Source of the DNA: CAMDTE01 sp964504345
GTDB taxonomy: Bacteria > Bacteroidota > Bacteroidia > Flavobacteriales > Schleiferiaceae
Reading direction: 5' to 3'
Assembly (NCBI GenBank): GCA_964504345.1
Contig: CAZDDX010000014.1
Span: 1-28,572 of the forward strand
Length of the DNA stretch: 28,572 bases
The translations under genes and the position numbers were made by a program. The notes below the pieces were generated by a model that was not told the DNA's origin, did not search any database, and saw nothing but the letters and a program-made list of their open reading frames with translations. Of this stretch, positions 22,879 to 28,572 are shown piece by piece. Each line of letters opens with the position of its first letter. Positions within the stretch are counted from its first letter, which is position 1.

Positions 22879-24144
22879 ATGAAGGCTCCTTCGATAGAAA
22901 CCAACAAGTTTAAACTATTTAACGACCCCATTTACGGGTTTATTTCCCTGCCTTCGCCGCGGGTATTCGACGTGCTCGAAAACCCTGCTTTCCAACGCTT
23001 GCGGCGCATCACCCAACTGGGACTGAGTTACCTCGTGTACCCGGGGGCATACCACACGCGTTTTCACCACGCTTTGGGGGCCATGCACCTCATGCAAAGG
23101 GCCGTTGAAGTACTTCGTAGCAAGGGTCATGCCATTTCTCCCGAAGAAGAGGAAGCCGTGTGTTTGGCCATCTTGTTGCACGACGTGGGCCACGGTCCGT
23201 TTTCGCACGCCCTGGAGCACGCCTTGGTGCGCGGGGTTTCCCACGAGTCCCTCTCCATCAAAATCATGGAGCGTTTGGACGCTGAACTGGACGGCGCCCT
23301 CACCCTCGCCCGCAGCATTTTTGAAAATCGCTACCCAAAACGTTTCTTGCACCAGTTGATTTCCAGTCAATTGGATATGGATCGACTGGACTACCTCCGC
23401 CGCGACGCCTTCTACACCGGCGTCACCGAAGGAGCCGTAAACTCCGAGCGGTTGTTGGCCATGCTCAACGTACACAACGACGAATTGGTCATCGACGCCA
23501 AAGGAATTTCTTCCGTGGAAAAGTTCCTGGTGGCCCGCAGCATGATGTACTGGCAGGTCTACCTGCACAAGGCCGTGCTCAGCGCAGAAACCATGCTGGT
23601 GCGCATTCTGGAACGCGCCGTACAACTCACCCAAGCCGGAACTCCCGTTTTTGCCTCCAGTGCCCTGGGACCCTTTCTGCAGCACACGCCCACGGCCCGC
23701 GATTTTGAGACAGACCCGCAGTGGCTGGACCGCTTTCTCCGCCTGGACGACGCGGATTTACTGGGTGCCATCAAAGAATGGACGCAACACAAAGATCCCG
23801 TTTTGGCAGAATTGAGCCAGCGGTTAGTAGATCGACGCCTCTTCCGCATCCGGTTTTTGAACGAACCGCTTACGGAAGCGCAACGCGAACGCGCACTGGA
23901 CGCCTTGGCCGCCCTCCAAAATTGCTCCCGTGATGACGCTCACTACTTCCTTCTGGAAGGCGTTTCCTCCAACACCCCCTACAAGTCCGACGCAGACCAA
24001 ATTCACCTGCTTCAAAAGGACGGCAGCCTCGTTTGCCTGTCCCAAGCCGCTGAAATTCTCAACGCAGAAGTTTTGAACCGTCGGATCACCAGACACTTTG
24101 TGTGCTGGCCCAAAGAGTACTCCGCGGAGTCTTTGTACCTTTGA
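22879..24144 (+). CDS. HD-domain phosphohydrolase (COG1078 type)
   Basis: 421-residue HD-superfamily protein related to dGTPase/SAMHD1-like phosphohydrolases. Metal ligands are visible: the histidine in TRFHHALGAMHL, the HD pair in ILLHDVGHGPFSH, and the aspartate in SSQLDMDRLDYLRRDA, a signature of this branch. VAYG-type allosteric motifs cannot be judged by eye. ATG 22879 is chosen because the protein then begins KAPSIETNKFKLFNDPIYGF, the normal family N-terminus; a longer in-frame extension runs antisense through porX. It heads the lipid A gene cluster, and its stop overlaps the lpxD promoter box. The nucleotide substrate is not known. Confidence 0.9.
   Translation: MKAPSIETNKFKLFNDPIYGFISLPSPRVFDVLENPAFQRLRRITQLGLSYLVYPGAYHTRFHHALGAMHLMQRAVEVLRSKGHAISPEEEEAVCLAILLHDVGHGPFSHALEHALVRGVSHESLSIKIMERLDAELDGALTLARSIFENRYPKRFLHQLISSQLDMDRLDYLRRDAFYTGVTEGAVNSERLLAMLNVHNDELVIDAKGISSVEKFLVARSMMYWQVYLHKAVLSAETMLVRILERAVQLTQAGTPVFASSALGPFLQHTPTARDFETDPQWLDRFLRLDDADLLGAIKEWTQHKDPVLAELSQRLVDRRLFRIRFLNEPLTEAQRERALDALAALQNCSRDDAHYFLLEGVSSNTPYKSDADQIHLLQKDGSLVCLSQAAEILNAEVLNRRITRHFVCWPKEYSAESLYL
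24136..24143 (+). promoter_or_regulatory. TACCTTTG -7 box before lpxD
   Basis: An exact TAnnTTTG match that forms the last codons of the HD gene (Tyr-Leu and most of the stop). It is followed by AAGG and the lpxD ATG. The 4-nt gap suggests a leaderless lpxD transcript. AAGG could instead be a weak ribosome binding site, but it is too close to the ATG. Confidence 0.5.
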
Positions 24145-24147
24145 AGG

Positions 24148-25101
24148 ATGGGCATTGCGGAACAGGAATGGGCAGAGCGCTTGGGGGGTACCTTGGAACA
24201 GGCGCGCGAACGCGCGTTGACCGGCGCAGCTACCTTGGAGGAAGCTGAGCCTCATCACCTTTCGTTCTTGGCCAGCCCGACCTACGCCAAAGCGGCCGAA
24301 TCCAGCCGTGCCGGCCTCATCATCCTACCTCGAGACCTCCCGCTGAACAACCAACACGGAGCAGCGCTGCTGCGCGTGGAGCACCCGTACGAAGCTTGGG
24401 CACATGCCTTGCGCGTGCTGCACGCCGACTCCCCTTTTGCGCGTACGGAGGCGGCCACCGCAACCCCACAGGGAGCCTGGGTGCATCCCACCGCACAAGT
24501 GGACGCTTCCGCACAACTCCATCCCGGGGTTTGGGTGGGCGCCGGGGCTCGGATTGGTGCGGACTGCGTGCTGCATTCCGGTGCCAAAATTTACCCCAAT
24601 TCCGTATTGGGCCAACGGTGCGTGTTGCACGCGAATGCCGTCATCGGATCCGACGGATTTGGATACACGCCCCCCCGGCCGGCCCAAGGCCAAGCCGGGT
24701 ACGGCAAAATCCCGCACATCGGGTGGGCGGAGCTTGCCGACGATGTTGAGATTGGCGCCAACACCTGCGTGGACCGTGGCGTGGTGGGCGCTACCCGCAT
24801 CGGTGTAGGTACCAAAATAGACAACTTGTGCCATTTGGCGCACAACGTTCAAGTGGGCGCGCACTGTGTTTTTGCGGCCCAAGTAGGCGTTGCGGGCAGC
24901 ACCAAAATTGGCAACTACGTTCGGATTGGTGGTCAGGTCGGGGTCATCGGCCACATTGAAATTGGCGATTATTCCGAAATCGGTGCGCAATCAGGAGTCG
25001 GTAAATCCTTGCCGACCAAGAGCGTGGTGTGGGGAAGCCCGGCCATGCCCTTGTCCCAGTTTTTGCGCGCCTGGGCCACCCTCAAAAGCCTCAGCAAATG
25101 A
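24148..25101 (+). CDS. lpxD: UDP-3-O-acylglucosamine N-acyltransferase
   Basis: Third enzyme of lipid A synthesis, adding an N-linked hydroxyacyl chain to UDP-3-O-acyl-glucosamine. Residues 1 to about 100 form the uridine-binding N-domain. From about 108 on there are hexapeptide repeats of the left-handed beta-helix (VHPTAQVDASAQLHPGVWVG, IGADCVLHSG). GSDGFGYTP and the catalytic H232 in LAHNVQVG are conserved. The 317-residue length is slightly short for LpxD. It follows the HD gene by 3 nt, and its stop overlaps the lpxC/fabZ start by ATGA. Confidence 0.96.
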   Translation: MGIAEQEWAERLGGTLEQARERALTGAATLEEAEPHHLSFLASPTYAKAAESSRAGLIILPRDLPLNNQHGAALLRVEHPYEAWAHALRVLHADSPFARTEAATATPQGAWVHPTAQVDASAQLHPGVWVGAGARIGADCVLHSGAKIYPNSVLGQRCVLHANAVIGSDGFGYTPPRPAQGQAGYGKIPHIGWAELADDVEIGANTCVDRGVVGATRIGVGTKIDNLCHLAHNVQVGAHCVFAAQVGVAGSTKIGNYVRIGGQVGVIGHIEIGDYSEIGAQSGVGKSLPTKSVVWGSPAMPLSQFLRAWATLKSLSK

Positions 25102-26456
25102 GTGCTGTTCTGGAAAAATCCGGTATTGGGATCCACACTGGGCAACATGCTTCCGTGCGGGTGCTGGCCACCTCAGCCGGCCATGGATTGGTGTTTGTTC
25201 GCATAGATCTGCCGGGCGCACCGCGCATCCCGGCTCGTTTGGAGCATGTCAGCCCGTCTGCACGCTGCACCCGCTTGGAAGCCAACGGAGCCAGCGTCAC
25301 TACCCCGGAACACCTCCTCGCTGCGCTCACGCAGTTTGGCTTGTGGAATGCTGTAATTGAGTTGGACGGCCCGGAGGTTCCCATTTTGGACGGCAGTGCC
25401 GCTCCTTGGATGGATGCCCTGCGCATCGCGTTTCCCGACGGTCTTCGCTCCGCACCGGCTCCGCGCAAACTGCGTCAAAAAGTGGAATGGACAGATCCTG
25501 CAACGGGTGCTCAGTACACGGCGGAACCGTCGGATCGTTCTGATTTTACGGTGGTTTTGGACTATCCAGAAACGTCCATTGGGCCCCAAAGCGCGTCGTT
25601 GGAATCTGATTTTTCCCAAACCAGCCGAGCACGTACCTTCAGCTTTTTGCACGAACTCAAGCCACTGATTGATAGTGGTTTGCTGCAAGGCCTAGCCCCG
25701 GGGGCTGGAGTAGTCTACGTCCACCCCAACCATTCCCAGGAAGACGATCTTCGCTGGACCGAACCCTTGGGCGAGCGCCTGACGCCGCCCCTTACCCCCG
25801 GCCCGCTGGCCGTTACGCCCCTGCGATTGCCGGACGAGGCAGCTCGACACAAACTACTTGACTTGTGCGGAGACTTGGCCCTTTTAGGCGCTCCCTTGCT
25901 CGCCAAAATAACCGCCCGTCGGCCCGGTCATGTGGCCAACACCGCTTTTGCACAACTGTTGCTGAACTCCATGGAAGAAAAAACCACCCCGTCGTTCCCT
26001 TACGACCTGCAAGCCACTCCTTTGATGGACGTGGTTCAAATTCAAAAAGTACTTCCCCACCGCCCGCCGTTTTTGTTGGTGGATCGGATCATGGAAATGT
26101 CCGAAAGTCACGTGGTTGGCATCAAAGCGGTCACCATGAACGAGCCGCACTTTGTGGGGCACTTCCCCGGCGCTCCGGTGATGCCCGGCGTTTTGATCAT
26201 TGAAGCCATGGCCCAGTGCGGCGGCATCTTGGCGCTGAGCACCGTGCCGGATCCAGAAAATTACCTGACGTACTTCTTGAAAATGGACGACGTCAAATTC
26301 AAACAAAAGGTGGTCCCAGGGGACACCCTGGTATTCCACTTGGAACTGATGGAGCCCATTCGCCGCGGCATCGTGAAAATGATTGGCAAAGCCTACGTGG
26401 GAGACAAATGCACAACAGAAGCCGTACTTACTGCGTTAATAACCAAAGATAAATAG
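25098..26456 (+). CDS. lpxC: Bifunctional LpxC deacetylase / FabZ dehydratase
   Basis: Fusion typical of Bacteroidota. The N-terminal part (1 to about 300) is LpxC, the zinc deacetylase that commits UDP-acyl-GlcNAc to lipid A. Zinc ligands H72 (PEHLLAAL), H251 and D255 (RHKLLD) and the H278 region (RPGHVANT) are seen. The C-terminal 140 residues are FabZ, which dehydrates 3-hydroxyacyl-ACP, with LPHRPPFLLVDRI and the catalytic H355 (GHFPGAPVMPG) and E369 (LIIEAMAQ). The total is 452 residues. ATG 25098 overlaps lpxD and gives the SGIGIHTG start of LpxC. The fusion couples two enzymes competing for hydroxyacyl-ACP. A FabZ-specific fabZ symbol would also apply. Confidence 0.96.
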   Translation: MSAVLEKSGIGIHTGQHASVRVLATSAGHGLVFVRIDLPGAPRIPARLEHVSPSARCTRLEANGASVTTPEHLLAALTQFGLWNAVIELDGPEVPILDGSAAPWMDALRIAFPDGLRSAPAPRKLRQKVEWTDPATGAQYTAEPSDRSDFTVVLDYPETSIGPQSASLESDFSQTSRARTFSFLHELKPLIDSGLLQGLAPGAGVVYVHPNHSQEDDLRWTEPLGERLTPPLTPGPLAVTPLRLPDEAARHKLLDLCGDLALLGAPLLAKITARRPGHVANTAFAQLLLNSMEEKTTPSFPYDLQATPLMDVVQIQKVLPHRPPFLLVDRIMEMSESHVVGIKAVTMNEPHFVGHFPGAPVMPGVLIIEAMAQCGGILALSTVPDPENYLTYFLKMDDVKFKQKVVPGDTLVFHLELMEPIRRGIVKMIGKAYVGDKCTTEAVLTALITKDK

Positions 26457-26465
26457 TAGCCTACC

Positions 26466-27236
26466 GTGCATTCTCCTCTTGCTTACATCCACCCCGACGC
26501 GAAAATCGGGGCCAATGTGACGATTGAGCCGTTTGCGGTGGTTCACGAGAACACCGTTCTAGGCGACGATTGCCACATCTACTCCCACGCGGTCATTCAT
26601 TCCGGAGCCCGCTTGGGCAAAGGCGTACGCATTTTCAATGGAGCCGTGGTGTCCGGTATTCCCCAAGACCTGAAGTTCTCTGGGGAAGACAGTACCGCGG
26701 AACTGGGTGATTACACCACCGTTCGCGAATGCGCCACCATCAACCGCGGAACCAAGGCCTACGGCAAAACCGTGGTGGGAAAACACTGCCTCATCATGGC
26801 CTACGCCCACGTGGCGCACGATTGCATCCTGGGGGATCACGTTATTTTGGTCAACAGCGTAGCGCTGGCGGGACACGTAGAAATTGGTGAATACGCCATT
26901 TTGGGCGGACTCTCCGCCGTGCATCAATTTGTGCACATCGGCGCCCACGCCATGATTGGCGGCGGCGCCTTGGTTCGCAAAGACGTTCCTCCATTCATTA
27001 AGGTTGCTAAGGAACCCCTCTCGTTTGAAGGCGTAAACGCCATCGGACTGGAGCGACGCGGTTTTACCCCGGAACAAATTGAGCGCATCCACCACGCCTA
27101 CCGCCTCTTGTACCAAAGCGGTCTGAACACAACGCAAGCCGTGGACCGGATTGCGGAAGAAGCACAAGGGCCTGAAATCGAAGCCATTCTCTCCTTTGTT
27201 CAAGCCGCCGAGCGCGGTATTGTCAAAGGGCGTTAA
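26466..27236 (+). CDS. lpxA: Acyl-ACP:UDP-N-acetylglucosamine O-acyltransferase
   Basis: First lipid A enzyme. The 256-residue protein is made of hexapeptide repeats from the N-terminus (YIHPDAKIGANVTIEPFAVV) followed by a helical C-terminal domain (GLERRGFTPEQIERIHHAYR). The catalytic histidine is H118 in AYAHVAHDC. IPQDLKFSGE and TINRGT are also family-typical. The start is GTG at 26466, ten bases after the lpxC/fabZ stop; there is no earlier or later ATG that keeps the first repeat. It is followed after 10 nt by an ABC ATPase gene. Confidence 0.96.
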   Translation: MHSPLAYIHPDAKIGANVTIEPFAVVHENTVLGDDCHIYSHAVIHSGARLGKGVRIFNGAVVSGIPQDLKFSGEDSTAELGDYTTVRECATINRGTKAYGKTVVGKHCLIMAYAHVAHDCILGDHVILVNSVALAGHVEIGEYAILGGLSAVHQFVHIGAHAMIGGGALVRKDVPPFIKVAKEPLSFEGVNAIGLERRGFTPEQIERIHHAYRLLYQSGLNTTQAVDRIAEEAQGPEIEAILSFVQAAERGIVKGR

Positions 27237-27246
27237 GCCTCCGCGC

Positions 27247-27873
27247 GTGGCCGTACAACTGGAACTGCAGTCCGTCTCCAAATCGTTTGGAGCCACCCGC
27301 GTACTCCAAGACTTTTCGCTGCTCCTAAACGAGGGCGATCGCGTGGCACTCCTTGGCGCCAACGGTTCCGGAAAAAGCACGGTCATCAAGCTGTTGAGCG
27401 GTCAAAACGACCCCTCCCGCGGCGTGGCGCGCGCAACCGGCCTGCCCAACGATTCCTGGCCCCAATGCGTTTCCCTGGCTGCTCCCTACACGGAGCTTTT
27501 TGAAGAATTCACGCCGCGCGAACACCTGCGTTGGCACGAAAAATTCCAACCCCTGCGTGTGTCTGCGGCCGATGCCTTGGCGCAGCTGGATTTGCCGGAG
27601 GCCGCCTGGGATCGCCCCATCAAGTCTTTTTCTTCCGGAATGAAGCAACGCGTCAAATTGGCCGCGGCCATTCTTTCCAACACCCCCATCCTCCTGCTGG
27701 ACGAACCGTTCAGCAATTTGGACCAGGCTGGCCGCCAGTGGGCGGCGCAACTGGTTCGCAACCACTGCGGAGCTCTTGCCCCTTGGGGGGCGCGCATCCT
27801 GGTAGTGGCTACCAACAACGACCCCGACGAACGCGCATTGACGTCCCGTGACGTACCTTTGCACAAATTTTGA
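27247..27873 (+). CDS. Orphan ABC transporter ATPase
   Basis: 208-residue nucleotide-binding protein without an adjacent permease. It has Walker A GANGSGKST near residue 38, signature FSSGMKQRVKLAAAI, and Walker B ILLLDEPFSNLD. Where the H-loop histidine is expected the sequence reads VVATNNDPDE, so that histidine is missing. It resembles CcmA/export-type ATPases in size. GTG 27247 is chosen because it is followed by AVQLELQSVSKSFG, the usual domain start; a TTG inside the lpxA end is also possible. The position between lpxA and efp appears in other Bacteroidota as far as I recall. The substrate and partner are unknown. Confidence 0.82.
   Translation: MAVQLELQSVSKSFGATRVLQDFSLLLNEGDRVALLGANGSGKSTVIKLLSGQNDPSRGVARATGLPNDSWPQCVSLAAPYTELFEEFTPREHLRWHEKFQPLRVSAADALAQLDLPEAAWDRPIKSFSSGMKQRVKLAAAILSNTPILLLDEPFSNLDQAGRQWAAQLVRNHCGALAPWGARILVVATNNDPDERALTSRDVPLHKF
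27854..27861 (+). promoter_or_regulatory. TACCTTTG -7 box for efp
   Basis: An exact TAnnTTTG match inside the last codons of the ABC ATPase gene, ending 15 nt before the efp ATG. It suggests efp has its own promoter in addition to read-through from the lpx cluster. No -33 element is recognisable. Confidence 0.5.
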
Positions 27874-27876
27874 ACC

Positions 27877-28440
27877 ATGGCCACAACTGCCGACATCAAA
27901 AACGGACTGTGCATCCAGCACAACCACGCTCCGTACCAAATTATTGAATTCTTGCACGTTAAGCCGGGCAAAGGCAACGCATTCGTGCGCACCAAAATGC
28001 GCAACCTGAACGACGGTCGGGTTTTGGAGCACACCTTCCCCAGCGGCACTAAGTTGGACGTTGTGCGCATGGAGTACCGCAACTACCAGTACATGTACAA
28101 CGACGCAGACGGCTACAACTTCATGAACATGGAGACGTACGAGCAAATCACGCTGCCCAAAAGCGTCATCAACGCGCCCCAGTTCATCAAAGACGGCATG
28201 GAGTGCATCATTCTGTGGCACGCAGACGAGGACCGTCCGGTTTCCTGCGAGATTCCTGCTACCGTGGTCTTGGAAGTAACCTACACGGAGCCCGGCATGA
28301 AAGGCAACACCGCCACCAACACCCTGAAGCCTGCTACCGTTGAAACCGGTGCAGAGATCCGCGTTCCGCTCTTCATTGAAAACGGAGAGAAAATTGTGGT
28401 CAACACGGCCGACGGTACGTACAAAGAGCGCGCGAAGTAA
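27877..28440 (+). CDS. efp: Translation elongation factor P
   Basis: Ribosome-binding factor that relieves stalling at consecutive prolines. It is 187 residues in three beta-domains: KOW-like N-domain (1-63), central domain, and C-terminal OB fold. The tip lysine K32 in VKPGKGNAFVR is present at the position modified in gammaproteobacteria; no modification enzymes (epmA/B, earP) are in the window. The C-terminus ends with a TADGTYKERAK-type tail, normal for EF-P. The ATG at 27877 starts directly after the ABC ATPase stop and gives the expected N-terminus. A strong terminator follows. Confidence 0.97.
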   Translation: MATTADIKNGLCIQHNHAPYQIIEFLHVKPGKGNAFVRTKMRNLNDGRVLEHTFPSGTKLDVVRMEYRNYQYMYNDADGYNFMNMETYEQITLPKSVINAPQFIKDGMECIILWHADEDRPVSCEIPATVVLEVTYTEPGMKGNTATNTLKPATVETGAEIRVPLFIENGEKIVVNTADGTYKERAK

Positions 28441-28455
28441 TCGCCAACCGCTCCC

Positions 28456-28499
28456 AAACAAAAAGGGCTGCCTCCGGATGGAGGGAGCCCTTTTTGTTT
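28456..28499. terminator. Bidirectional intrinsic terminator after efp
   Basis: A 14-bp perfect outer stem (AAACAAAAAGGGCT with AGCCCTTTTTGTTT) encloses one G-G mismatch, then CCTCC/GGAGG with a GGAT loop. The A-run on one side and T-run on the other allow termination on both strands. It closes the lpx-efp transcription unit. Confidence 0.85.
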
Positions 28500-28535
28500 G
28501 CCGCCACCGCGCTCCGGCCAGATGCGAACGCGCAC

Positions 28536-28567
28536 AAAAAAAGGGCCGACTCTTGCAAGTCGGCCCT
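28536..28567 (-). terminator. Intrinsic terminator for a minus-strand gene entering from the right
   Basis: Stem GGGCCGACT (28543-28551) pairs perfectly with AGTCGGCCC (28558-28566), with a six-base loop; one more A-T pair closes the base. On the minus strand the stem is followed by a run of seven T, so it terminates transcription coming from beyond position 28572. On the plus strand there is no T-run. Confidence 0.75.
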
Positions 28568-28572
28568 GTGAA

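Noticed and set aside
1..28572. CRISPR array, tRNA/rRNA genes, insertion sequence or prophage
   Set aside because: No regularly spaced direct repeats, cloverleaf-like segments, transposase motifs or phage genes were seen on reading both strands.

Overview
This window looks like a chromosomal segment of a GC-rich member of the Bacteroidota, most likely Flavobacteriales (for example a Schleiferiaceae/Cryomorphaceae-type marine lineage). The evidence is a fused LpxC/FabZ, a PorX-type response regulator with a PglZ domain, a LytS-type kinase with a propeller and Y_Y_Y sensor, several TAnnTTTG promoter boxes, and little sign of Shine-Dalgarno sequences. The placement rests on gene content and remembered family features, not on a search. 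No tRNA, rRNA, CRISPR array, insertion sequence or phage gene was seen. Genes are packed tightly, often with 4-nt start/stop overlaps, and no stretch over about 110 nt lacks a gene.

Left third (1-9.6 kb): gcvP (glycine cleavage P-protein, cut by the window edge just before its C-terminus) diverges from kynU-kmo, two steps of tryptophan breakdown through kynurenine. mlaE-mlaF, the core of a phospholipid/retrograde-transport ABC system, runs on the minus strand. It diverges from a tiny predicted lipoprotein that overlaps a SprT-like metalloprotease gene, followed by purK and purE.

Middle (9.6-19.1 kb): a LytTR response regulator and its large LytS-type sensor kinase on the minus strand diverge from two adjacent, extremely tryptophan-rich exported proteins. 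The first is probably a small outer-membrane barrel and carries an apparent one-base frameshift directly after its start codon. The second has helix-hairpin-helix repeats followed by barrel-like sequence. They meet a convergent aroB-aroA pair of the shikimate pathway, where aroA has an unusual N-terminal extension. aroB diverges from a monofunctional proline dehydrogenase.

Right third (19.2-28.5 kb): the minus-strand cluster porX-tsaE-ald-DUF4258-like joins the regulator of type IX secretion and gliding with t6A tRNA modification and alanine dehydrogenase. Divergent from it is HD phosphohydrolase-lpxD-lpxC/fabZ-lpxA-ABC ATPase-efp. This holds early lipid A synthesis and ends at a strong bidirectional terminator, with a second terminator for a gene entering from the right.

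The least ordinary observations are the tryptophan-rich exported pair (frameshift, long overlap, and a continuous misleading reading frame across both) and a recurrent layout in which a TAnnTTTG-like box ends only 3-5 nt before the start codon, suggesting leaderless mRNAs. Other points are the hidden 39-residue lipoprotein, the aroA extension, and an orphan ABC ATPase lacking the H-loop histidine. No wholly new multi-gene system is convincingly visible.
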